Made by a program: the position numbers and the translations under genes
Shown here: positions 7,910-16,089 of the stretch, in pieces
How positions within the stretch are numbered: position 1 is the first letter of the stretch
Layout of the letters: every line of letters starts with the position of its first letter
Notes under the pieces: model-generated
Seen by the model: only the letters and a program-made list of their open reading frames with translations
Databases searched by the model: none
Told to the model about the DNA's origin: nothing
Assembly (NCBI GenBank): GCA_003151335.1
Contig: PLXE01000015.1
Location: 1-46,202, forward strand
Length of the DNA stretch: 46,202 nt
From: Acidobacteriaceae bacterium
GTDB lineage: Bacteria > Acidobacteriota > Terriglobia > Terriglobales > Acidobacteriaceae
Direction of reading: 5' to 3'

Positions 7910-9073
7910 TCACATTACGGCCGACTTGGCCTCTTCCGCCCCTGTTGCATGTTGGTTGCATAAAGCCTCAAAAGCCTTCATTGCAGCCGTAGCATCCGCC
8001 GGGACCGACTTCACGTAAGCGTTCATAGTTGTTGAGAGATTCGCGTGCCGGAGAATCGCCTGGATCGTCTTGTCCGGTACGCCGAGCCGATACAGGTTCG
8101 TAGCCAGCCCGCGACGAAATGCGTGCCAACCGTGCCACGCCAGTCCCGCCTGCCTCAGTGCGGGCCGAATAACAAACCGCGCCAGTTGCGCCAGATCCAG
8201 TGACGTTCCGGTTTGGGACTTAAAGATCAAGCCAGTCTCTGGATTCCCCGATGCCGCCCTGTGGCGGGCGAGGTACTTCGCCAGGGGCGCTATGACGGGC
8301 ACTGGAGCCTTGCTCTTCGCGCTCTTAGGTTCATCTGCATGGCTGCCAAATACGGATTGCGTAATCCGCATCTGATCGCCCTCGTAGTTCTCCCACAGCA
8401 TTCCCCGTATTTCTCCCCGTCTTGCTCCCGTGAATGCCGCGGTCGCGATCGCGGTTGCCGCAGGCTCGGGAACGACCACAAGCATCTGGAGGATGTGCTC
8501 CAGCGAGTATGCGTGTGTTTCGTTGCCAGGCCTCGCCTTAGGCAGTACGACATCCCTCATAGGGTTCTCTGTGTTGAGAATGCCCTGCCGGCGTGCGTAC
8601 CGAAACGCTCCCGACAGGAACGACTTGAGATGCGCCAATGACGTTCGGTTCAAGTTCTCCGTTCGTGCAATGGCCCGCAACAAGTTCTCGCCGTCGACCG
8701 TCCTGAAATCCCTCAGCGCGATCATGCTCCTCGATTTCAGGTGCCGTGACCACATATGCGTGTAGCCCTTGTAGGTGGACACCCGCTTCTGCTCGGCAAC
8801 ATGCGGCAGGTAGACCTCCTCGACAAATTGCCGAAGCGCCATCGTGCTTTCTGGTGTTGCAGTACCGTCGTTCAATGGCCGGAGAAACTCTTCGACCAAT
8901 TCGCGCGCTGCCTGCTTGGTTCGAGTCCGGCCAACGGCATCGGCCAGTTTGCGGCACTTCTGTTTATGCTCCGTTTCACCTGACGAGGCTACGATGCGAT
9001 CGTAGTAGCGCAGATACCAAGCGGAGCCCTTCTTGAACACATACCCTTCCTGATGGTGACGAGTTCTCTTCAT
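7910..9073 (-). CDS. Tyrosine recombinase (element integrase)
   Basis: 387 residues. It has an N-terminal SAM-like/core-binding domain (~75-165) and a C-terminal catalytic domain with a full active-site set: R218 in 'TGARRGEIRGM', H317 and R320 in 'WHAFRRGLATN', H343 in 'LRHANLS' and nucleophile Y353 in 'NAYVKSV'. It should catalyse site-specific integration and excision of the element at tRNA-Sec. The start at 9073 overlaps the stop of the upstream small HTH gene by 4 bases (ATGA), so the two are translationally coupled. All catalytic residues are intact, so the enzyme is probably functional. Confidence 0.95.
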   Translation of the reverse strand: MKRTRHHQEGYVFKKGSAWYLRYYDRIVASSGETEHKQKCRKLADAVGRTRTKQAARELVEEFLRPLNDGTATPESTMALRQFVEEVYLPHVAEQKRVSTYKGYTHMWSRHLKSRSMIALRDFRTVDGENLLRAIARTENLNRTSLAHLKSFLSGAFRYARRQGILNTENPMRDVVLPKARPGNETHAYSLEHILQMLVVVPEPAATAIATAAFTGARRGEIRGMLWENYEGDQMRITQSVFGSHADEPKSAKSKAPVPVIAPLAKYLARHRAASGNPETGLIFKSQTGTSLDLAQLARFVIRPALRQAGLAWHGWHAFRRGLATNLYRLGVPDKTIQAILRHANLSTTMNAYVKSVPADATAAMKAFEALCNQHATGAEEAKSAVM

Positions 9074-9357
9074 GCAATCTCCTTTCTGCGAACTCGTCCC
9101 GCATCCCTGTTGCTACCGTTTACTATACGACGCTCGGCCCAATCTTCAAGCTCGGGACTACCCCATCGAAAGCGAACGTATTTGCCGAAGCGCACATGCG
9201 GCAATGGATCATCGCTTCTGGTGCGGACACGTTCACGTACCCAGGTTTCCGGGACACTCCAGCGGACTGCGAGTTGTTTGCAGTCGATGAATTCGTATTG
9301 CGCAGCGAATACTCCGCTGCTTCCCGCCAGTTCACTATTCGCTCTTGAAACAGTCAT
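9070..9357 (-). CDS. Excisionase-like helix-turn-helix protein
   Basis: 95 residues. Central 'FIDCKQLAVRWSVPETWVRERV' followed by 'LPHVRFGKYVRFRW' is the winged-HTH pattern of MerR/excisionase-type (HTH_17) proteins: helix-turn-helix, then a beta wing with the 'RFGKYVRF' motif. It overlaps the integrase start by 4 bases, as recombination directionality factors often do. It probably binds near the attachment site and biases the integrase toward excision. The role is inferred from family and position. Confidence 0.75.
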   Translation of the reverse strand: MTVSRANSELAGSSGVFAAQYEFIDCKQLAVRWSVPETWVRERVRTRSDDPLPHVRFGKYVRFRWGSPELEDWAERRIVNGSNRDAGRVRRKEIA

Positions 9358-10136
9358 GGTTCATCACCCATCGGATTCTGCTCAGAATCGGTTGCTCATC
9401 AATCACGAGATCCCAACAATCAACGACTATTTGCGCTGCAATGCATGCGGTGACTCAAATGCCGTCTCCACTCCACCAACTCGGGTTAGCGAGCAGGCAC
9501 CCGCCGGGAGCGCCAAGCGGCTTCATGCCAAATCGCCCCAGTGGATCAGGACACTACGAGTTCGAGATCAGAAGATGCTGAGAGACACGGGCTGTTGAGG
9601 AAGGGGCAATGTTTCGCCCCTTCCTCGCCGGCCCCGGCAGACCGATGTCGGCTCCACACGTATTTGGTCTGCAGAACAGAACTGCAGATGGTGTGTCGAC
9701 AATTACAAGCAGATTGGACGAGCGATTTCGTTACGGAAAGGATCTAGAAAACCTTGAGCGCGTTCGGGCTGCTCAAGAGACAGGTCGATGACAGCAAAAC
9801 CATGAGATAGCTTGCAGCCACCGGACAAGATCGGGCGACGCGTAATCGTCTCCCGAAACTTGTTGCGGAATAATAAAACACCATTGCGGGAGAAATGCAA
9901 GAAAAAAGTTGCAGCGATGCGAAATTATTCTCGGCGCGCACGGCAGAGAGCGGCCGCCAGTTGAATATGTGGCGGGAGAACTTGCCAACAGCAAAGTACT
10001 TGTCGTAACGTACCCCACGCGATGCGGCTTCGGCAAGCGACCTCGACAACAGATCGGCGACCGATAATAGTCCCAGGGCGCCAAGAGGTACGTGGGCGAG
10101 CGGAAGCTAGGACCTCAATCAGCGGTGCACCGCCTG
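9358..10136. other. ~780-bp region without a convincing gene
   Basis: Several short frames exist on both strands, but none has a domain, a good Shine-Dalgarno or coding-like composition. The only clear structure is the hairpin at 9597-9626. It is the space between the leftward int/xis pair and the rightward accessory genes, so it should contain their divergent promoters. Confidence 0.5.
9597..9626. terminator. 11-bp perfect hairpin
   Basis: GAGGAAGGGGC (9597-9607) pairs perfectly with GCCCCTTCCTC (9616-9626) across the loop AATGTTTC. GC-rich, with no T-run on either side, so the function (termination, operator or mRNA structure) is open. Confidence 0.45.
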
Positions 10137-10610
10137 ATGGAAGAAAATAGCGTAATGCAGTACTCATGCCCCACCTGCGGCAGCCAGAACACTCAACGAC
10201 TCTCCACAGCGTACATGTCCGGCGTATCACAGTTCTCGGCCGTGACGAGCGGAGTTGGTTGGGCCGGCGCGCCCGTGTTTGGGAGCGGCTGGACAAGTGG
10301 AACTTCACAGACACAGCTCTCGAAGATTGCCGCACCGCCGACCAAGAAAAGTTATCGGAACGGTCTCTTCCTGCTTTTCCTCGCGCCATTCATCGGTCCG
10401 GCGCCCTTCGCCTTACTTGAGCGCATTTCCGGAGTCACTCCGGTTTACGAACATCTGGCCGTTGTTTTCGGCATTTTGCTGGAAATCGTCGCTCTCATTT
10501 GGCTGGTTTCGACGTTCACCTTCAACAAGACGGTCTGGCCCAAATTGTGTCGGCAGTGGCAGCTCCATTTTGTGTGTCTTCGGTGCGGGCAGATTTTTGT
10601 TTCTGGCTGA
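10137..10610 (+). CDS. Zinc-ribbon membrane protein
   Basis: About 157 residues. An N-terminal C-P-T-C motif ('YSCPTCGSQNTQ') pairs with a C-terminal C-L-R-C ('FVCLRCGQIFVS') to make a zinc ribbon split by two hydrophobic segments ('NGLFLLFLAPFIGPAPFALL' and 'LAVVFGILLEIVALIWLVS'). A Gly/Ser-rich linker follows the first cysteines. It would sit in the membrane with both ribbon halves in the cytoplasm. Start may be the ATG at 10137 or the one at 10155. The function is unknown; such proteins are often encoded as accessory genes. Confidence 0.65.
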   Translation: MEENSVMQYSCPTCGSQNTQRLSTAYMSGVSQFSAVTSGVGWAGAPVFGSGWTSGTSQTQLSKIAAPPTKKSYRNGLFLLFLAPFIGPAPFALLERISGVTPVYEHLAVVFGILLEIVALIWLVSTFTFNKTVWPKLCRQWQLHFVCLRCGQIFVSG

Positions 10611-10628
10611 AGCGCCGGACTGACGGCA

Positions 10629-11096
10629 TTGGTGCAAATTGACGATCAGGATGCGCAGCAATATGCTGGCCGGGATTTGAAGAAGAGGTGCCCCCACTTG
10701 CCCAAAAAACTTCACGAACCAGCAGCATCTCAAGCCGACACTCCTCCATGGGAGATTCTTCAAGAAAGAATTCTCGCCGTTCTCAACGACTATGCGGACG
10801 AAAATCCCGTTGTGCCAGATGCGCTTCTGCTTACAGGGGCCGGTCTTGCCTATGTGACGTTTGCGACCACTCGTTACGGCGCGGATGCGTTCCAAAACGT
10901 CTACGAAAACCTGCGATCCATAGTGCAATTATTTCAATTCATCATCGATGACGAAAGAAAGCACTTGCCCAAGCGTTCGCTCAAAGAAAGCACGAACAAG
11001 AAGAAAGCGCTCAAGGAGAAATGGGATGTTCTCGAATCAATACGGAAAAAACTGAGCGTTCTGGTGGAGCAGGAAATCAAACGTATTCAGGAATAA
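10629..11096 (+). CDS. Hypothetical charged protein
   Basis: 155 residues. The middle (~60-85) has a weakly hydrophobic helix ('PDALLLTGAGLAYVTFATTR') and the C-terminal third is a Lys/Glu-rich helix, probably coiled coil ('LKEKWDVLESIRKKLSVLVE'). The start is a TTG (10629) or the next-codon GTG (10632), which makes the N-terminus uncertain. It lies 18 bases after the zinc-ribbon gene, so the two are probably co-transcribed. No family recognised. Confidence 0.55.
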   Translation: MVQIDDQDAQQYAGRDLKKRCPHLPKKLHEPAASQADTPPWEILQERILAVLNDYADENPVVPDALLLTGAGLAYVTFATTRYGADAFQNVYENLRSIVQLFQFIIDDERKHLPKRSLKESTNKKKALKEKWDVLESIRKKLSVLVEQEIKRIQE

Positions 11097-11282
11097 AGCC
11101 CTAAAGCGAACTAGACAATTGAGACCTTTGCAAACAGGCTGCTCTGCCCTCTCGCTGGCCGCATCTCAGAAAAAGCCAGTGGAAGCGAGGGGATATTGCT
11201 CCTCTGGCTCTGTTGTTGCAGCTGCTTCGGCTTAAACTGCATAGAACCAATACGGGGAGTGTTCGATTTGGGAGATCTACAC

Positions 11283-11630
11283 ATGAAAAAGCTCGTCTTG
11301 TTGCTGGCTGCCGTCATGATGCTCTGGGCGGCGGCTTGCCAGAAAACAGAGGCGCTGGCACCGACGGAGAAGAATGGTGAACAGGTCTGGCACAACACTT
11401 TCAAGAAGCATGGGGTCGATAACCAGGTTGAACTTGTGAGTTTCAAGAAGGTCAACGGGCAGTTGGAAGGCGATCATTACACCTTGTATTTTGAGGCGCA
11501 GGAGCGCTACTTGACTGACAATCTCAAGCCGAAGGGAACAGTGGCCACAGTCAAAGCGGCTTACGAGTTTCAAAAAACTGAAAAGGGCTGGCTCGGTCCC
11601 GATAACCAGGTTTACGAGTTTGGCAAATGA
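11283..11630 (+). CDS. Small lipoprotein, hypothetical
   Basis: 115 residues. The N-terminus 'MKKLVLLLAAVMMLWAAACQ' is a lipoprotein signal peptide with the lipidated cysteine in A-A-A-C. The mature domain of ~95 residues has alternating beta-type pattern ('GQLEGDHYTLYFEAQERYLT'). GGGAG lies 10 bases before the ATG at 11283, which supports this start over the long upstream frame. It could be an entry-exclusion or VirB7-like lipoprotein because of its place just ahead of the transfer genes, but nothing in the sequence proves that. Confidence 0.65.
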   Translation: MKKLVLLLAAVMMLWAAACQKTEALAPTEKNGEQVWHNTFKKHGVDNQVELVSFKKVNGQLEGDHYTLYFEAQERYLTDNLKPKGTVATVKAAYEFQKTEKGWLGPDNQVYEFGK

Positions 11631-11723
11631 CGGACAGCCGGTGCTTTGATTCTCATGAGTTGCGTGAACCGGAGTCACTCCCTTGAAAATTTGACGGGAC
11701 CCGGTCGTGCCCCTACTCTGCTG

Positions 11724-11746
11724 CCCACACTGCAACCCGGTGTGGG
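11724..11746 (+). promoter_or_regulatory. Hairpin overlapping the ribosome-binding site of the MoxR gene
   Basis: CCCACAC (11724-11730) pairs with GTGTGGG (11740-11746). The right arm includes the first bases of GGGAGG, the Shine-Dalgarno of the GTG start at 11756. The fold could lower translation of the first gene of the transfer operon or act as an upstream terminator. Confidence 0.4.
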
Positions 11747-11755
11747 AGGTCGAAG

Positions 11756-12721
11756 GTGTTCGAGTCGTCCGAGCAGGTGCATCATGCGCTCTCTGAAGTC
11801 GGTTATCTCACCGACAGTGTGACAGCAACGGCCGTCTATCTGGCTGCTAAGCTGAAGAAACCGCTGCTGTTGGAGGGACCGGCAGGCAGCGGCAAGACGG
11901 AACTCTCTTACGCGGTGGCGCGTGCAGCCAGCACGCAAGTCGAACGGATGCAATGCTATGAAGGGATCACCGAAGACAAGGCCATTGGCAAATTCGATGA
12001 ATCCCTGCAGCGGCTTTACGTCGAGATGGCCGCCCGAAGCCCGGAAGCAACCGACTGGGCAGAGCTTGGCAAGCAACTTTCCGCCTTGGAATTCTTTGCC
12101 GCCGGTCCGCTGTTGAAGGCTTTGTTGTCGCCTTCTCCTTGCGTGCTGCTGATCGACGAGCTCGACAAGGTGGATCACGCCTTTGAGGCGACGCTGCTGG
12201 AGATCCTCTCCGTCTGGCAGCTTTCCATTCCACGCCTCGGAACGATTCCGGCGTCCTCAATTCCATTCACCGTACTGACTTCCAACGAAGAGCGCAGGCT
12301 GGGGGATCCCCTGCGCCGTCGCAGCCTGTATCTCCGCATCGAACACCCCACGGCGGAGCGAGAAGGCGAGATTGTTGCCCTGCGCACGCCCGAAGCCGGC
12401 AAAGCCACGCATCGCCTCATTGCGGGCTTTGCAAAGGCACTCCGCGCGTACAGTCTCGAAAAGCCGCCTTCGGTCTCCGAGATGATCGACATTGCCTTGT
12501 CGCTCGGGCATCTCGGGATCGAGGAGGTCTCCAGCGAACACCGCGATGTATTGCTGCCTCTTCTGGCGAAGACCGAACGTGACCGCCAGCGCCTGCTGCT
12601 GCGGGATGGATTCGCCAGCGTTGTGCACGCCGCGAGGCATTATGCAGAAGCGATGCTCGGCGAAGAAGTGGAGCCTCTGTTTGCACCAGCGGAAGTGCCC
12701 AGCCAGGAGTCAGCCGCATGA
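11756..12721 (+). CDS. MoxR-type AAA+ ATPase
   Basis: 321 residues. Walker A 'GPAGSGKTE' (residues 41-49, K47), Walker B 'LLIDELDK' (D134, E135) and the MoxR-type insert 'CYEGITEDKAIGKFD' are all present; sensor 'LTSNEERRLGDPLRRR' carries the arginine finger. MoxR proteins are chaperone-like ATPases that remodel or activate partner proteins, usually with a VWA-domain partner; none is encoded here. GTG start with GGGAGG upstream. It overlaps the transglycosylase gene by 4 bases and heads the VirB1-VirB9-VirB10 operon, which suggests a role in assembling the secretion channel or activating transfer. Confidence 0.9.
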   Translation: MFESSEQVHHALSEVGYLTDSVTATAVYLAAKLKKPLLLEGPAGSGKTELSYAVARAASTQVERMQCYEGITEDKAIGKFDESLQRLYVEMAARSPEATDWAELGKQLSALEFFAAGPLLKALLSPSPCVLLIDELDKVDHAFEATLLEILSVWQLSIPRLGTIPASSIPFTVLTSNEERRLGDPLRRRSLYLRIEHPTAEREGEIVALRTPEAGKATHRLIAGFAKALRAYSLEKPPSVSEMIDIALSLGHLGIEEVSSEHRDVLLPLLAKTERDRQRLLLRDGFASVVHAARHYAEAMLGEEVEPLFAPAEVPSQESAA

Positions 12722-13203
12722 ATGAAGCCTGGGCGCGTCTTTCACTGGTGATCGTCGCGGGACTGCTTCCGATTTCGCTCTTCGCGGCGCCGCATCCGGA
12801 AGCCAGCTACTACGTTGACGCCTACGCGAGGCATTACCAGGTACCGCGCGAGTTGGTACACGCGATCATTCAGCAGGAGTCGAACTGGAATGACCGTGCC
12901 GTCTCGATCAAAGGCGCCTGCGGGCTGATGCAACTCATGCCCCGCACCGCTTCACGACTTGGGGTGTCGGACACCTTCGACATGAAGCAGAACATAAGCG
13001 GCGGCGTCCGGTATCTGCAGCATCTGCTGAGCCAGTACCACGGCGATATGCGGCTTGCCGTCGCCGCTTATTACGCGGGCGAGCACCGTGTACACGGATT
13101 GCAGTACGGCAACCAACAAGTCATCCGGTACGTGGAACAGATACGACGACGTTACCTCAAGGAACTCACATCGCATACCAGCTCTGAGGAGGATCAACCA
13201 TGA
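12718..13203 (+). CDS. Lytic transglycosylase, VirB1-like
   Basis: 161 residues. It has an N-terminal signal peptide followed by an SLT domain: catalytic E54 in 'IIQQESNW', then 'GACGLMQLMPRTASRLGV', 'NISGGVRYLQHLLSQY' and 'AVAAYYAGEHRV'. It cleaves peptidoglycan glycan strands in the periplasm to make room for the transfer channel. Overlaps both its upstream (MoxR) and downstream (VirB9-like) neighbours by 4 bases, so the operon is tightly coupled. The length is typical of VirB1/TrbN-type transglycosylases. Confidence 0.93.
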   Translation: MNEAWARLSLVIVAGLLPISLFAAPHPEASYYVDAYARHYQVPRELVHAIIQQESNWNDRAVSIKGACGLMQLMPRTASRLGVSDTFDMKQNISGGVRYLQHLLSQYHGDMRLAVAAYYAGEHRVHGLQYGNQQVIRYVEQIRRRYLKELTSHTSSEEDQP

Positions 13204-14156
13204 AACGTAAACTCGCGAGCCTGATTTTCTTGGGCGTTGTCGTGCCGGCCATGGCACAACAGGCCCCGTCCCGTTCTCCAGCCACCACCAATGACGTCGC
13301 TCCGGTTATCTCGAAGCTGACGATCTCTCCGGACACGGTGACGGACCTGAGGTTGAAGCCGTTCTATGCCGCTACGATCCGCATGCCGGAAGCCGTGTCG
13401 TCCGTTGTTGTCGGCGCCCCAACACTGTTTTTGGCCGAGCACAGCGAACACGAGCCGGACCTCGTCGTGGTAAAACCCATTACCGCAGATCCTGCGGTCA
13501 GCAATCTGTTGATCGCCACCAAGTCCGGTCTGGTGGTCAGCCTGCGTCTGTTGAGCGACGGATCGGCTTCCGGCGGTGCGAAGCCTGTTGACTTCGTGCT
13601 GATCTACAAGCGCCGTGGGAGTTTCCTGATAGGCGCAGTGGATGAGACCCAAACGCCACCCGCACGCACAGTGCAAGCAGGGCCAACGCCCTACGAGTTG
13701 GCGCTCCGCGAGCAGATGCAAGTGTCCAGTCCAGCATGGAAAAACGGCAGCGGTGTCATCGCTGCCAGCATGGGCATCGTGACAGGCGATGGAGATGACG
13801 TGCTCGTCGCTTTCTCCGTCCTGAACAACACCAGCCATTGGGTCGAGCTCCTGCCGCCGCAGGTGGAACTGGCAAATCCCAACGGTAAGGGGAGCAAGAA
13901 CAACACAGAGGACCGAAACACGAAGAAAGTTCTAGCGGATCGGGTCGCCGTCCGTGAGTTCCGCTTTACCGAGCAAAAGCTGGCGCCGGGAGCTCGCGCC
14001 GATGGCGTTGTGCGCTTTGAGCGCCCGGATTTCAAGCAGCACCAGGAACATCTGCAACTGGTGCTGGCCACAGCGGATGCGGTGAATCGGCCATTGCTAC
14101 TCGAGTTGCCGTTCACGGCCCAACCCACGACCGCCAATCTCAAATCTGGCAATTAA
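13200..14156 (+). CDS. VirB9/TrbG-like outer-channel protein (copy 1)
   Basis: 318 residues with a signal peptide (~1-19, ending A-M-A-Q). The N-terminal half follows the VirB9/CagX pattern of short strands with a binding surface: 'TDLRLKPFYAATIRMPEAVS', 'VVVKPITADP' and 'NLLIATKSGLVVSLRLLS'. The C-terminal half is beta-rich with a short lysine-rich insert (near residue 235). VirB9 joins VirB7 and VirB10 in the outer-membrane core complex. It lies between VirB1-like and VirB10-like genes, as in many VirB operons. The similarity is moderate; a second, different VirB9-like gene lies at 28244. Confidence 0.7.
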   Translation: MKRKLASLIFLGVVVPAMAQQAPSRSPATTNDVAPVISKLTISPDTVTDLRLKPFYAATIRMPEAVSSVVVGAPTLFLAEHSEHEPDLVVVKPITADPAVSNLLIATKSGLVVSLRLLSDGSASGGAKPVDFVLIYKRRGSFLIGAVDETQTPPARTVQAGPTPYELALREQMQVSSPAWKNGSGVIAASMGIVTGDGDDVLVAFSVLNNTSHWVELLPPQVELANPNGKGSKNNTEDRNTKKVLADRVAVREFRFTEQKLAPGARADGVVRFERPDFKQHQEHLQLVLATADAVNRPLLLELPFTAQPTTANLKSGN

Positions 14157-14168
14157 GCGAGGAGTCAC

Positions 14169-15479
14169 ATGTCTCAATTCAAACAGCGCACAAACAACAA
14201 CGGGTCAAAAGCAGAAGGAACGAAGGCGGCAACATTGCACATCGCAGACCTAGCCGCAGATTTAACCCCAGGCACTGCTGAAGCAGATGATGCTGAGCGT
14301 GAGCCCCATAGTCAACGCCCGCCAATAGCTGCAACACGCAGTTTTCGCATGGCCAAAGACGATAAAACAACCCGGCTTGTGATCGGCTTTGTTGGGGTCG
14401 TTGCCGTTGCTTTCCTGATGTTGGTTCTCTTCTCCCAGAAGAGCAAACCAAAACTGAAGAAGAGCGGAGAGGCGAACCTGGGACGTCCGAAAGTGGCGGA
14501 AACAGCGCCTGCCAGCAACGACTCCATTGTTCCCGGCGGCAGTATGCAACCGATGCAGGAGGACAAGCGGCAGCCCGGCCAGGTAAACGCACACGATGTT
14601 GAGAACACCAAGAAAGTCCGAACCGGTGCAAGCGATGCAGTTTCCAGCGTCACGCCGAATGGAGGAAAGAACCTGGCGCAGATTCCTTCGTTTCCGCCAC
14701 CTCCGAGCAATGGCGAGAACTGGACTCCACCTCCCTACGGGCAGAACCGCACTGAAACAACCACGGACAAAACCGTCGCAGATGGCCTCGCCAAGCCATC
14801 GTTGGTATTCACCGCAGGTGGCGAAAAATCCAACCCGACGGTCAATGGGGAAAACACAGGGCCGACGCTGGATCTTGGCGTGGGGTCGCGCCTTTCAGCC
14901 AGGCTGGCCTCGGTGGTGACGACGGCTGTCGATCAACCGGTGGTCGCGATCATCGAATACGGCTACCAGCACGACGGCCAGACGATTGTGCCCGCCGGAT
15001 CGAAGGCGGTTGGGACGGTTAGACAAGCGGACCGCAGTGGCTACCTGCAACTGCATTTCGATCATCTGGAAATGCCCGACGGCTCCAGCGCCGGTATCGA
15101 CGCACTGGCGACCGACACTGACCTTGGTCCTCTGCGAGGAAAAGTCACCGGAACCAGCCGGGGAAAAAACTTCGCGGTGCGCGCTCTCACCGGAGTTGGA
15201 CAGATGAGTGCCATGCTGGTCGGGCAGAATAACTTGAATGGAGCGGTGAGTGAGGCCGACCTGATGCGCATGCAAATGTCGGAAAACGTGGGCCGCGCCG
15301 GCGATGAGGAAATCACCCGCCAGATGATGACGGAGCATCCGATCGTCACGTTACCGGCAGGTCTGCGGATCTATGTGGTCTTCGAGAAACAGCCGGAGGA
15401 GAAGTCCGGCAGACGAGCGTCGGGCGAACTACAGCGACTCGAACGCGGAGCGGTAAACAGCACCGCCAGCCTCCAGTAA
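14169..15479 (+). CDS. virB10: VirB10/TrbI-like inner-to-outer membrane channel protein
   Basis: 436 residues. A cytoplasmic N-terminus (~75 residues, charged) leads to a single TM helix ('LVIGFVGVVAVAFLMLVLFS'), then a long Pro/Asn-rich periplasmic linker. The conserved C-terminal TrbI/VirB10 beta-barrel follows ('GSRLSARLASVVTTAVDQPV', 'PAGSKAVGTVRQADRSGYLQ', 'LPAGLRIYVVFEKQ'). It spans the envelope and transmits energy from the inner-membrane ATPases to the outer pore. GAGGAG precedes the ATG. It is the last gene before a strong terminator, so the channel genes are split into separate transcripts. Confidence 0.92.
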   Translation: MSQFKQRTNNNGSKAEGTKAATLHIADLAADLTPGTAEADDAEREPHSQRPPIAATRSFRMAKDDKTTRLVIGFVGVVAVAFLMLVLFSQKSKPKLKKSGEANLGRPKVAETAPASNDSIVPGGSMQPMQEDKRQPGQVNAHDVENTKKVRTGASDAVSSVTPNGGKNLAQIPSFPPPPSNGENWTPPPYGQNRTETTTDKTVADGLAKPSLVFTAGGEKSNPTVNGENTGPTLDLGVGSRLSARLASVVTTAVDQPVVAIIEYGYQHDGQTIVPAGSKAVGTVRQADRSGYLQLHFDHLEMPDGSSAGIDALATDTDLGPLRGKVTGTSRGKNFAVRALTGVGQMSAMLVGQNNLNGAVSEADLMRMQMSENVGRAGDEEITRQMMTEHPIVTLPAGLRIYVVFEKQPEEKSGRRASGELQRLERGAVNSTASLQ

Positions 15480-15522
15480 TTCTCATAATTCTCAGCAATT
15501 CCCCTGTATCTCGTATCCCCCC

Positions 15523-15551
15523 AGCCCCGTCACGACCCGCGGGGCTTTTTT
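15523..15551 (+). terminator. Rho-independent terminator after virB10
   Basis: AGCCCCG (15523-15529) pairs with CGGGGCT (15540-15546) around the loop TCACGACCCG and runs directly into a T6 tract. A textbook intrinsic terminator, 44 bases after the virB10 stop. Confidence 0.9.
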
Positions 15552-15594
15552 CTTGCTCGATCAATCGACACGACGTCAGGAAACGGCGCTCCTG

Positions 15595-15815
15595 CACAAT
15601 CCGGAATCGAGAAAGACATCGGAGATGGTCTCGAATCCGGAATCAACGATTTTGCGTGATCCGGAAACGAGAAAGACATTGCAGGTGATCTCGAATCCGG
15701 AATCTGTCTCGCTGCACAATCCGGAATCAAGAACAACATCGCACGAGCTCTCGAATCCGGATTTGGGGCATCTGCAGAATCCGCGATCAACAAGGATGAT
15801 GCACGTGATACAGCA
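15595..15815. repeat. 60-bp tandem repeat with paired TCCGGA cores
   Basis: Three full copies and one partial copy with an exact 60-base spacing (starting near 15595, 15655, 15715 and 15775). Each unit has two copies of the core AATCCGGAATC, about 33 and 27 bases apart, with a short 'AGAAAGACAT'-type segment after the first and TCTCG before the second. Copies diverge toward the right end. The palindromic TCCGGA centre and fixed phasing resemble iterons or protein-binding arrays. Both strands stay open through it (156 residues plus, 179 minus), because 60 is a multiple of three; neither frame has a convincing start. Confidence 0.85.
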
Positions 15816-16089
15816 TCGCGGAGAAGCGAAAATCTTACGCAGGAAGCACTTGCCGGTTTTCCATAAGCGGCAAGCCAGTGGAAGCGCGGTGCTCCGTTGT
15901 CGGATGGTCTTCGGAGAAGAAAGCTTGCGAACAATTCATGCGAATACCCTTCCCAAACCTTCGCGTCCGAAAACATTGAATCTGTTGCGCAAGTGCCCTG
16001 CATTTTGCTTCGCTGAAACTTGAGACTACTCCAGAAGAACCCTACATTGCGCTCATCAGGCGGAATCACCGCCCTGGAGAGAGAGCCTC
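15816..16089 (+). promoter_or_regulatory. Leader/promoter region of the pilin operon
   Basis: About 270 bases between the repeat array and the pilin start. It contains a 7-bp inverted repeat (CTTGCCG near 15848 and CGGCAAG near 15867). Because the preceding operon ends in a strong terminator, the promoter for the large downstream operon must lie here or inside the repeats. I cannot pick out -35/-10 boxes with confidence. Confidence 0.4.

Noticed and set aside
15595-15815. CRISPR array
   Set aside because: The 60-bp units are contiguous and similar along their entire length; there are no unique spacers between fixed repeats and no cas genes nearby.
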